Of a stretch of 64,000 nucleotides of DNA, positions 51,401 to 63,895 are shown piece after piece. This DNA is from Osmia lignaria lignaria (lineage: Eukaryota; Arthropoda; Insecta; Hymenoptera; Megachilidae). The translations under genes and the position numbers were made by a program. The stretch covers positions 5,912,001 through 5,976,000 of the forward strand of contig NW_027478160.1 in NCBI RefSeq assembly GCF_051020975.1. The letters run 5' to 3'. Every line of letters starts with the position of its first letter. Positions within the stretch are counted from its first letter, which is position 1. The notes below the pieces were generated by a model. The model saw only the letters and a program-made list of their open reading frames with translations, did not search any database and was not told the DNA's origin.

Positions 51401-53591
51401 AATAGAGATACAGAAACACCGTGGCCCCTTTCTTTGAGATAACTCTGCACTATTGCGAGCTGCAAATGCCACTTCCAGCTTAGCTGTGCAGAAGAAGAAC
51501 ATCAAGAAGAAGAAATATCTCGATTAATGTCCGTCAGGCCCCTTCCCTTGAGATAAATCTGCAAATATCTCGGAAACGAAGAGGGCTATGGCAAAATGTT
51601 AAGAGACCTTTTTTGTAGAGAATTAAGTTTCCTACTTTTTATGTTCTATGATATTTTTTTATCTGATGCGTAGTTCTCGAGATATATCAAGATATTTAAA
51701 AGTTCCGAAGCCGCACCAACATAATAGAGATACAGAAACACCGTGGCCCCTTTCTTTGAGATAACTCTGCACTATTGCGAGCTGTAAATGCCACTTCCAG
51801 CTTAGCTGTGCAGAAGAAGAACAACAAGAAGAAGAAATATCTCGAAATATGTCCGTCAGGCCCCTTCCCTTGAGATATATCTGCAAATATCTCGGAAACG
51901 AAGCTAGCTATGGCAAAATGTTAAGAGACCTTTTTTGTAGAGAATTACGTTTCCTACAATTTATGTTCTATGATATTTTTTGATCAGAAGCGTAGTTTTC
52001 GAGATATATCGAGTTATTTAAATGTTCCGAAGCCGCACCAACATAATAGAGATACAGAAACACCGTGGCCCCTTTCTTTGAGATAACTCTGCGCTAGTGC
52101 GAGCCGCAAATGCCACCTCCAGCTTAGCTGTGCAGAAGAAGAACAACAAGAAGAAGAAATATCTCGAAATATGTCCGTCAGGCCCCTTCCCTTGAGATAA
52201 ATCTGCAAATATCTCGGAAACGAAGCGAGCTATGGCAAAATGTTAAGAGACCTTTTTTGTAGAGAATTAAGCTTCCTACTTTTTATCTTCTATGATATTT
52301 TTTGATCAGATGCGTAGTTCTCGAGATATATCAAGATATTTAAAAGTTCCGAAGCCGCACCAACATAATAGAGATACAGAAACACCGTGGCCCCTTTCTT
52401 TGAGATAACTCTGCACTAGTGCGAGCCGCAAATGCCACTTCCAGCTTAGCTGTGCAGAAGAAGAACAACAAGAAGAAGAAATATCTCGAAATATGTCCGT
52501 CAGGCCCCTTCCCTTGAGATAAATCTGCAAATATCTCGGAAACGAAGCGAGCTATGGCAAAATGTTAAGAGACCTTTTTTGTAGAGAATTAAGTTTCCTA
52601 CTTTTTATCTTGCATGATATTTTTTGATCAGATGCGTAGTTCTCGAGATATATCAAGATATTTAAAAGTTCCGAAGCCGCACCAACATAATAGAGATACA
52701 GAAACACCGTGGCCCCTTTCTTTGAGATAACTCTGCACTATAGCGAGCTGTAAATGCCACCTCCAGCTTAGCTGTGCAGAAGAAGAACAACAAGAAGAAG
52801 AAATATCTCGAAATATGTCCGTCAGGCCCCTTCCCTTGAGATATATCTGCAAATATCTCGGAAACGAAGCGAGCTATGGCAAAATGTTCAGAGACCTTTT
52901 TTGTAGAGCATTATGTTTCCTACAATTTATGTTCTATGATATTTTTTGATCAGAAGCGTAGTTTTCGAGATACATCGAGATATTTAAAAGTTCCGAAGCC
53001 GCACCAACATAATAGAGATACAGAAACACCGTGGCCCCTTTCGTTGAGATAACTCTGCACTATTGCGAGCTGCAAATGCCTCTTCCAGCTTAGCTGTGCA
53101 GAGGAAGAACAACAAGAAGAAGGAATATCTCGAAATATGTCCGTCAGGCCCCTTCCCTTGAGATAAATCTGCAAATATCTCGGAAACGAAGCGAGCTATG
53201 GGAAAATGTTAAGAGACCTTTTTTGTAGAGAATTATGTTTCCTACAATTTATGTTCTATGATATTTTTTGATCAGAAGCGTAGTTTTCGAGATATATCGA
53301 GATATTTAAAAGTTCCGAAGCCGCACCAACATAATAGAGATACAGAAACACCGTGGCCCCTTTCGTTGAGATAACTCTGCACTAGTGCGAGCCGCAAATG
53401 CCACTTCCAGCTTAGCTGTGCAGAAGAAGAACAACAAGAAGAAGAAATATCTCGAAATATGTCCGTCAGGCCCCTTCCCTTGAGATAAATCTGCAAATAT
53501 CTCGGAAACGAAGCGAGCTATGGCAAAATGTTAAGAGACCTTTTTTGTAGAGAATTAAGTTTCCTACTTTTTATGTTCTATGATATTTTTT
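48440..53591 (+). repeat. Less ordered satellite stretch
   Basis: Sixteen monomers with no long block match that I could follow inside the window, although shared single variants remain (for example GAAGCTAGCTATGG near 49327 and 51902). It holds some of the most diverged monomers: TATCTG in place of GATCAG at 51660, GATTAATGTCC near 51523, and GAGTTATTTAAATG near 52011. It may be an older, less recently homogenised part of the array or may match sequence outside the window. Confidence 0.7.
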
Positions 53592-55523
53592 GATCAGATG
53601 CGTAGTTCTCGAGATATATCAAGATATTCAAAAGTTCCGAAGCCGCACCAACATAATAGAGATACAGAAACACCGTGGCCCCTTTCGTTGAGATAACTCT
53701 GCGCTAGTGCGAGCCGCAAATGCCACTTCCAGCTTAGCTGTGCAGAAGAAGAACAACAAGAAGAAGAAATATCTCGAAATATGTCCGTCAGGCCCCTTCC
53801 CTTGAGATAAATCTGCAAATATCTCGGAAACGAAGCGAGCTATGGCAAAATGTTAAGAGACCTTTTTTGTAGAGAATTATGTTTCCTACAATTTATGTTC
53901 TATGATATTTTTTGATCAGATGCGTAGTTCTCGAGATATACCAAGATATTTAAAAGCTCCGAAGCCGCACCAACATAATAGAGATACAGAAACACCGTGG
54001 CCCCTTTCTTTGAGATAACTCTGCACTATTGCGAGCTGCAAATGCCTCTTCCAGCTTAGCTGTGCAGAGGAAGAACAACAAGAAGAAGGAATATCTCGAA
54101 ATATGTCCGTCAGGCCCCTTCCCTTGAGATAAATCTGCAAATATCTCGGAAACGAAGCGAGCTATGGCAAAATGTTAAGAGACCTTTTTTGTAGAGAATT
54201 ATGTTTCCTACAATTTATGTTCTATGATATTTTTTGATCAGAAGCGTAGTTTTCGAGATATATCGAGATATTTAAAAGTTCCGAAGCCGCACCAACATAA
54301 TAGAGATACAGAAACACCGTGGCCCCTTTCGTTGAGATAACTCTGCACTAGTGCGAGCCGCAAATGCCACTTCCAGCTTCGCTGTGCAGAAGAAGAACAA
54401 CAAGAAGAAGAAATATCTCGAAATATGTCCGTCAGGCCCCTTCCCTTGAGATAAATCTGCAAATATCTCGGAAACGAAGCGAGCTATGGCAAAATGTTAA
54501 GAGACCTTTTTTGTAGAGAATTAAGTTTCCTACTTTTTATGTTCTATGATATTTTTTGATCAGATGCGTAGTTCTCGAGATATATCAAGATATTCAAAAG
54601 TTCCGAAGCCGCACCAACATAATAGAGATACAGAAACACCGTGGCCCCTTTCGTTGAGATAACTCTGCGCTAGTGCGAGCCGCAAATGCCACTTCCAGCT
54701 TAGCTGTGCAGAAGAAGAACAACAAGAAGAAGAAATATCTCGAAATATGTCCGTCAGGCCCCTTCCCTTGAGATAAATCTGCAAATATCTCGGAAACGAA
54801 GCGAGCTATGGCAAAATGTTAAGAGACCTTTTTTGTAGAGAATTATGTTTCCTACAATTTATGTTCTCTGATATTTTTTGATCAGATGCGTAGTTCTCGA
54901 GATATACCAAGATATTTAAAAGTTCCGAAGCCGCACCAACATAATAGAGATACAGAAACACCGTGGCCCCTTTCTTTGAGATAACTCTGCACTATTGCGA
55001 GCTGCAAATGCCTCTTCCAGCTTAGCTGTGCAGAGGAAGAACAACAAGAAGAAGGAATATCTCGAAATATGTCCGTTAGGCCCCTTCCCTTGAGATAAAT
55101 CTGCAAATATCTCGGAAACGAAGCGAGCTATGGCAAAATGTTAAGAGACCTTTTTTGTAGAGAATTATGTTTCCTACAATTTATGTTCTATGATATTTTT
55201 TGATCAGAAGCGTAGTTTTCGAGATATATCGAGATATTTAAAAGTTCCGAAGCCGCACCAACATAATAGAGATACAGAAACACCGTGGCCCCTTTCGTTG
55301 AGATAACTCTGCACTAGTGCGAGCCGCAAATGCCACTTCCAGCTTCGCTGTGCAGAAGAAGAACAACAAGAAGAAGAAATATCTCGAAATATGTCCGTCA
55401 GGCCCCTTCCCTTGAGATAAATCTGCAAATGTCTCGGAAACGAAGCGAGCTATGGCAAAATGTTAAGAGACCTTTTTTGTAGAGAATTAAGTTTCCTACT
55501 TTTTATGTTCTATGATATTTTTT
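53592..55523 (+). repeat. Two tandem copies of a 3-monomer higher-order repeat
   Basis: The monomers at 53592, 53914 and 54236 recur in order at 54558, 54880 and 55202, offset 966 bp. Markers are AGATATTCAAAAG with CTGCGCTAGTGC in the first, GATATACCAAGA with CAAATGCCTCTTCC in the second, and CCAGCTTCGCTG in the third. Private changes (GGAGCTTTTAAAT-class change near 53956, GTTCTCTG near 54863, GTTAGGCCCC near 55075) are few, so the copies are recent. The block lies at the left border of the long-range duplication. Confidence 0.88.
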
Positions 55524-58500
55524 GATCAGATGCGTAGTTCTCGAGATATATCAAGATATTCAAAAGTTCCGAAGCCGCACCAACATAATAGAGATACAGA
55601 AACACCGTGGCCCCTTTCTATGAGATAACTCTGCACTATTGCGCGCTGCAAATGCCACTTCCAGCTTAGCTGTGCAGAAGAAGAACAACAAGAAGAAGAA
55701 ATATCTCGAAATATGTCCGTCAGGCCCCTTCCCTTGAGATAAATCTGCAAATATCTCGGAAACGAAGCGAGCTATGGCAAAATGTTAAGAGACCTTTTTT
55801 GTAGAGAATTAGGTTTCCTACTTTTTATGCTCTATGATATTTTTTGATCAGATGCGTAGTTCTCGAGATATATCAAGATATTTAAAAGTTCCGAAGCCGC
55901 ACCAACATAATAGAGATACAGAAACACCGTGGCCCCTTTCTTTGAGATAACTCTGCACTATTGCGAGCTGTAAATGCCACTTCCAGCTTAGCTGTGCAGA
56001 AGAAGAACAACAAGAAGAAGAAATATCTCGAAATATGTCCGTCAGGCCACTTCCCTTGAGATAAATCTGCAAATATCTCGCAAACGAAGCGAGCTATGGC
56101 AAAATGTTAAGAGACGTTTTTTGTAGAGAATTATGTTTCCTACAATTTATGTTCAATGATATTTTTTGATCAGAAGCGTAGTTTTCGAGATATATCGAGA
56201 TATTTAAAAGTTCCGAAGCTGCACCAACATAATAGAGGTACAGAAACACCGTGGCCTCTTTCTTTGAGATAACTCTGCACTATTGCGAGCTGCAAATGCC
56301 ACTTCGAGCTTAGCTGTGCAGAAGAAGAACAACAAGAAGAAGAAATATCTCGAAATATGTCCGTCAGACCCCTTCCCTTGAGATGAATCTGCAAATATCT
56401 CGGAAACGAAGCGAGCTATGGCAAAACGTTAAGAGACCTTTTTTGTAGAGAATAATATTTCCTACAATTTACGTTCTATGATATTTTTTGATCAGAAGCG
56501 TAGTTTTCGAGATATATCGAGATATTTAAAAGTTCCGAAGCCGCACCAACATAATAGAGATACAGAAACACCGTGGCCCCTTTCGTTGAGATAACTCTGC
56601 ACTAGTGCGAGCCGCAAATGCCACTTCCAGCTTAGCTGTGCAGAAGAAGAACAACAAGAAGAAGAAATATCTCGAAATATGTCCGTCAGGCCCCTTCCCT
56701 TGAGATAAATCTGCAAATATCTCGGAAACGAAGCGAGCTATGGCAAAATGTTAAGAGACCTTTTTTGTAGAGAATTAAGTTTCCTACTTTTTATGTTCTA
56801 TGATATTTTTTGATCAGATGCGTAGTTCTCGAGATATATCAAGATATTCAAAAGTTCCGAAGCCGCACCAACATAATAGAGATACAGAAACACCGTGGCC
56901 CCTTTCTTTGAGATAACTCTGCACTATTGCGAGCTGCAAATGCCACTTCCAGCTTAGCTGTGCAGTGGAAGAACAACAAGAAGAAGAAATATCTCGAAAT
57001 ATGTCCGTCCGGCCAGTTCCTTTGAGCTGAATCTGCAAATATCTCGGAAACGAAGCGAGCTATGGCAAAATGTTAAGAGACGTTTTTTGTAGAGAATTAT
57101 GTTTCCTACAATTTATGTTCTATGATATTTTTTGATCAGAAGCGTAGTTCTCGAGATATATCAAGATATTTAAAAGTTCCGAAGCCGCACCAACATAATA
57201 GAGATACACAAACACCGTGGCCCCTTTCTTTCAGATAACTATGCACTATTGCGAGCTGTAAATGCCACTTCCAGTTAAGCTGTGCAGAAGAAGAACAAGA
57301 AGAAGAAGAAATATCTCGAAATATGTCCGTCAGGCCCCTTCCCTTGAGATATATCTGCAAATATCTCGGAAACGAAGCGAGCTATGGCAAAATATTAAGA
57401 GACCTTTTTTGTAGAGAATTATGTTTCCTACAATTTATGTTCTATGATATTTTTTGTTCAGAAGCGTAGTTTTCGAGATATATCGAGATATTTAAAAGTT
57501 CCGAAGCCGCACCAACATAATAGAGATACAGAAACACCGTGGCCCCTTTCGTTGAGATAACTCTGCGCTAGTGCGAGCCGCAAATGCCACTTCCAGCTTA
57601 GCTGTGCAGAAGAAGAACAACAAGAAGAAGAAATATCTCGAAATATGTCCGTCAGGCCCCTTCCCTTGAGATAAATCTGCAAATATCTCGGAAACGAAGC
57701 GAGCTATGGCAAAATGTTAAGAGACCTTTTTTGTAGAGAATTATGTTTCCTACAATTTATGTTCTATGATATTTTTTGATCAGATGCGTAGTTCTCGAGA
57801 TATACCAAGATATTTAAAAGTTCCGAAGCCGCACCAACATAATAGAGATACAGAAACACCGTGGCCCCTTTCTTTGAGATAACTCTGCACTATTGCGAGC
57901 TGCAAATGCCTCTTCCAGCTTAGCTGTGCAGAGGAAGAACAACAAGAAGAAGGAATATCTCGAAATATGTCCGTCAGGCCCCTTCCCTTGAGATAAATCT
58001 GCAAATATCTCGGAAACGAAGCGAGCTATGGCAAAATGTTAAGAGACCTTTTTTGTAGAGAATTATGTTTCCTACAATTTATGTTCTATGATATTTTTTG
58101 ATCAGAAGCGTAGTTTTCGAGATATATCGAGATATTTAAAAGTTCCGAAGCCGCACCAACATAATAGAGATACAGAAACACCGTGGCCCCTTTCGTTGAG
58201 ATAACTCTGCACTAGTGCGAGCCGCAAATGCCACTTCCAGCTTAGCTGTGCAGAAGAAGAACAACAAGAAGAAGAAATATCTCGAAATATGTCCGTCAGG
58301 CCCCTTCCCTTGAGATAAATCTGCAAATATCTCGGAAACGAAGCGAGCTATGGCAAAATGTTAAGAGACCTTTTTTGTAGAGAATTAAGTTTCCTACTTT
58401 TTATGTTCTATGATATTTTTTGATCAGATGCGTAGTTCTCGAGATATATCAAGATATTCAAAAGTTCCGAAGCCGCACCAACATAATAGAGATACAGAAA

Positions 58501-59387
58501 CACCGTGGCCCCTTTCTTTGAGATAACTCTGCACTATTGCGAGCTGCAAATGCCACTTTCAGCTTAGCTGTACAGAAGAAGAACAACAAGAAGAAGAAAT
58601 ATCTCGAAATATGTCCGCCAGGCCCCTTCCCTTGAGATAAATCTGCAAATATCTCGGAAACGAAGAGAGCTATGGCAAAATGTTAAGAGACCTTTTTTGT
58701 AGAGAATTAGGTTTCCTACTTTTTATGTTCTATGATATTTTTTGATCAGATGCGTAGTTCTCGAGATATATCAAGATATTCAAAAGTTCCGAAGCCGCAC
58801 CAACATAATAGAGATACAGAAACACCGTGGCCCCTTTCTATGATATAACTCTGCACTATTGCGCGCTGCAAATGCCACTTCCAGCTTAGCTGTGCAGAAG
58901 AAGAACAACAAGAAGAAGAAATATCTCGAAATATGTCCGTCAGGCCCCTTCCCTTGAGATAAATCTGCAAATATCTCGGAAACGAAGCGAGCTATGGCAA
59001 AATGTTAAGAGACCTTTTTTGTAGAGAATTAGGTTTCCTACTTTTTATGCTCTATGATATTTTTTGATCAGATGCGTAGTTCTCGAGATATATCAAGATA
59101 TTTAAAAGTTCCGAAGCCGCACCAACATAATAGAGATACAGAAACACCGTGGCCCCTTTCTTTGAGATAACTCTGCACTATTGCGAGCTGTAAATGCCAC
59201 TTCCAGCTTAGCTGTGCAGAAGAAGAACAACAAGAAGAAGAAATATCTCGAAATATGTCCGTCAGGCCAGTTCCTTTGAGCTGAATCTGCAAATATCTCG
59301 GAAACGAAGCGAGCTATGGCAAAATGTTAAGAGACCTTTTTTGTAGAGAATTAAGTTTCCTACTTTTTATGTTCCATGATATTTTTT

Positions 59388-59709
59388 GATCAGATGCGTA
59401 GTTCTCGAGATATATCAAGATATTTAAAAGTTCCGAAGCCGCACCAACATAATAGAGATACAGAAACACCGTGGCCCCTTTCTTTGAGATAACTCTGCAC
59501 TATTGCGAGCTGCAAATGCCACTTCCAGCTTAGCTGTGCAGAGGAAGAACAACAAGAAGAAGAAGTATCTCGAAATATGTCCGTCAGGCCCGTTCCTTTG
59601 AGCTGAATCTGCAAATATCTCGGAAACGAAGCGAGCTATGGCAAAATGTTAAGAGACGTTTTTTGTAGAGAATTATGTTTCCTACAATTTATGTTCTATG
59701 ACATTTTTT
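59388..59709 (+). repeat. Extra monomer in the right long-range copy
   Basis: Inserted between counterparts of the monomers at 4984 and 5306, which are adjacent in the left copy. It has GAAGAAGAAGTATCTCG and GGCCCGTTCC, resembling the monomer at 47152. It is flanked by TTCCATGATA on its left, while TATGACATTTTTTG on its right is shared with the left copy at 5294. Either gained here or lost from the left copy. Confidence 0.85.
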
Positions 59710-62700
59710 GATCAGAAGCGTAGTTTTCGAGATATATCGAGATATTTAAAAGTTCCGAAGCCGCACCAACATAATAGGGATACAGAAACACCGTGGCCCC
59801 TTTCTCTGAGATAACTCTGCACTAGTGCGAGCCGCAAATGCCACTTCCAGCTTAGCTGTGCAGAAGAAGAACAACAAGAAGAAGAAATATCTCGAAATAT
59901 GTCCGTCAGGCCACTTCCCTTGAGATAAATCTGCAAATATCTCGCAAACGAAGCGAGCTATGGCAAAATGTTAAGAGACGTTTTTTGTAGAGAATTATGT
60001 TTCCTACAATTTATGTTCTATGATATTTTTTGATCAGAAGCGTAGTTTTCGAGATATATCGAGATATTTAAAAGTTCCGAAGCCGCACCAACATAATAGA
60101 GATACAGAAACACCGTGGCCCCTTTCTTTGAGATAACTCTGCACTAGTGCGAGCCGCAAATGCCACTTCCAGCTTAGCTGTGCAGAAGAAGAACAACAAG
60201 AAGAAGAAATATCTCGAAATATGTCCGTCAGGCCCCTTCCCTTGAGATAAATCTGCAAATATCTCGGAAACGAAGCGAGCTATGGCAAAATGTTAAGAGA
60301 CCTTTTTTGTAGAGAATTATGTTTCCTACAATTTATGTTCTATGATATTTTTTGATCAGAAGCGTAGTTTTCGAGATATATCGAGATATTTAAAAGTTCC
60401 GAAGCCGCACCAACATAATAGAGATACAGAAACACCGTGGCCCCTTTCTTTGGGATAACTCTGCACTATTGCGAGCTGCAAATGCCACTTCCAGCTTAGC
60501 TGTGCAGAAGAAGAACAACAAGAAGAAGAAATATCTCGAAATATGTCCGTCAGGCCACTTCCCTTGAGATAAATCTGCAAATATCTCGGAAACGAAGCGA
60601 GCTATGGCAAAATGTTAAGAGACCTTTTTTGTAGAGAATTAAGTTTCCTACTTTTTATGTTCGATGATATTTTTTGATCAGATGCGTAGTTCTCGAGATA
60701 TATCAAGATATTTAAAAGTTCCGAAGCTGCACCAACATAATAGAGGTACAGAAACACCGTGGCCTCTTTCTTTGAGATAACTCTGCACTATTGCGAGCTG
60801 CAAATGCCACTTCGAGCTTAGCTGTGCAGAAGAAGAACAACAAGAAGAAGAAATATCTCGAAATATGTCCGTCAGACCCCTTCCCTTGAGATGAATCTGC
60901 AAATATCTCGGAAACGAAGCGAGCTATGGCAAAACGTTAAGAGACCTTTTTTGTAGAGAATAATATTTCCTACAATTTACGTTCTATGATATTTTTTGAT
61001 CAGAAGCGTAGTTTTCGAGATATATCGAGATATTTAAAAGTTCCGAAGCCGCACCAACATAATAGAGATACAGAAACACCGTGGCCCCTTTCTTTGAGAT
61101 AACTCTGCACTATTGCGAGCTGTAAATGCCACTTCCAGCTTAGCTGTGCAGAAGAAGAACAACAAGAAGAAGAAATATCTCGAAATATGTCCGTCAGGCC
61201 CCTTCCCTTGAGATATATCTGCAAATATCTCGGAAACGAAGCGAGCTATGGCAAAATGTTGAGAGACCTTTTTTGTAGAGAATTATGTTTCCTACAATTT
61301 ATGTTCTATGATATTTTTTGATCAGAAGCGTAGTTTTCGAGATATATCGAGATATTTAAAAGTTCCGAAACCGCACCAACATAATAGAGATACAGAAACA
61401 CCGTGGCCCCTTTCTTTGAGATAACTCTGCACTAGTGCGAGCCGCAAATGCCACTTCCAGCTTAGCTGTGCAGAAGAAGAACAACAAGAAGAAGAAATAT
61501 CTCGAAATATGTCCGTCAGGCCACTTCCCTTGAGATAAATCTGCAAATATCTCGGAAACGAAGCGAGCTATGGCAAAATGTTAAGAGACGTTTTTTGTAG
61601 AGAATTATGTTTCCTACAATTTATGTTCTATGATATTTTTTGATCAGAAGCGTAGTTTTCGAGATATATCGGGATATTTAAAAGTTCCGAAGCCGCACCA
61701 ACATAATAGAGATACAGAAACACCGTGGCCCCTTTCTTTGAGATAACTCTGCACTAGTGCGAGCCGCAAATGCCACTTCCAGCTTAGCTGTGCAGAAGAA
61801 GAGCAACAAGAAGAAGAAATATCTCGAAATATGTCCGACAGGCCCCTTCCCTTGAGATAAATCTGCAAATATCTCGGAAACGAAGCGAGCTATGGCGAAA
61901 TGTTAAGAGACCTTTTTTGTAGAGAATTAAGTTTCCTACTTTTTATCTTCTATGATATTTTTTGGTCAGATGCGTAGTTCTCGAGATAGATCAAGATACT
62001 TAAAAGTTCCGAAGCCGCACCAACATAATAGAGATACAGAAACACCGTGGCCCCTCTCTTTGAGATAACTCTGCACTATTGCGAGCTGCAAATGCCACTT
62101 CCAGCTCAGCTGTGCAGAAGAAGAACAACAAGAAGAAGAAATATCTCGAAATATGTCCGTCAGGCCCCTTCCCTTGAGATAAATCTGCAAATATCTCGGA
62201 AACGAAGCGAGCTATGGCAAAATGTTTAGAGACCTTTCTTGTAGAGAATTCAGTTTCCTACTTTTTATGTAGTATGATATTTTTTGATCAGATGCGTAGT
62301 TCTCGAGATATATCAAGATATTTAAAAGTTCCGAAGCCGCACCAACATAATAGAGATACAGAAACACCGTGGCCCCTTTCTTTGAGATAACTCTGCACTA
62401 TTGCGCGCTGCAAATGCCACTTCCAGCTTAGCTGTGCAGAAGAAGAACAACAAGAAGAAGAAATATCTCGAAATATGTCCGTCAGGCCCCATCCCTTGAG
62501 ATAAATCTGCAAATATCTCGGAAACGAAGCGAGCTATGGCAAAATGTTAAGAGACCTTTTTTGTAGAGAATTATGTTTCCTACAATTTATGTTCTATGAT
62601 ATTTTTTGATCAGAAGCGTAGTTTTCGAGATATATCGAGATATTTAAAAGTTCCGAAGCCGCACCAACATAATAGAGATACAGAAACACCGTGGCCCCTT

Positions 62701-63895
62701 TCTTTGGGATAACTCTGCACTATTGCGAGCTGCAAATGCCACTTCCAGCTTAGCTGTGCAGAAGAAGAACAACAAGAAGAAGAAATATCTCGAAATATGT
62801 CCGTCAGGCCACTTCCCTTGAGATAAATCTGCAAATATCTCGGAAACGAAGCGAGCTATGGCAAAATGTTAAGAGACCTTTTTTGTAGAGAATTAAGTTT
62901 CCTACTTTTTATGTTGTATGATATTTTTTGATCAGATGCGTAGTTCTCGAGATATATCAAGATATTTAAAAGTTCCGAAGCCGCACCAACATAATAGAGA
63001 TACAGAAACACCGTGGCCCCTTTCTTTGAGATAACTCTGCACTATTGCGAGCTGTAAATGCCACTTCCAGCTTAGCTGTGCAGAAGAAGAACAACAAGAA
63101 GAAGAAATATCTCGAAATATGTCCGTCAGGCCCCTTCCCTTGAGATATATCTGCAAATATCTCGGAAACGAAGCGAGCTATGGCAAAATGTTAAGAGACC
63201 TTTTTTGTAGAGAATTATGTTTCCTACAATTTATGTTCTATGATATTTTTTGATCAGAAGCGTAGTTTTCGAGATATATCGAGATATTTAAAAGTTCCGA
63301 AGCCGCACCAACATAATAGAGATACAGAAACACCGTGGCCCCTTTCTTTGAGATAACTCTGCACTAGTGCGAGCCGCAAATGCCACTTCCAGCTTAGCTG
63401 TGCAGAAGAAGAACAACAAGAAGAAGAAATATCTCGAAATATGTCCGTCAGGCCAGTTCCTTTGAGCTGAATCTGCAAATATCTCGGAAACGAAGCGAGC
63501 TATGGCAAAATGTTAAGAGACGTTTTTTGTAGAGAATTATGTTTCCTACAATTTATGTTCTATGATATTTTTTGATCAGAAGCGTAGTTTTCGAGATATA
63601 TCGAGATATTTAAAAGTTCCGAAGCCGCACCAACATAATAGGGATACAGAAACACCGTGGCCCCTTTCTTTGAGATAACTCTGCACTAGTGCGAGCCGCA
63701 AATGCCACTTCCAGCTTAGCTGTGCAGAAGAAGAACAACAAGAAGAAGAAATATCTCGAAATATGTCCGTCAGGCTACTTCCCTTGAGATAAATCTGCAA
63801 ATAACTCGGAAACCAAGCGAGCTATGGCAAAATGTTAAGAGACGTTTTTTGTAGAGAATTATGTTTCCTACAATTTATGTTCTATGATATTTTTT

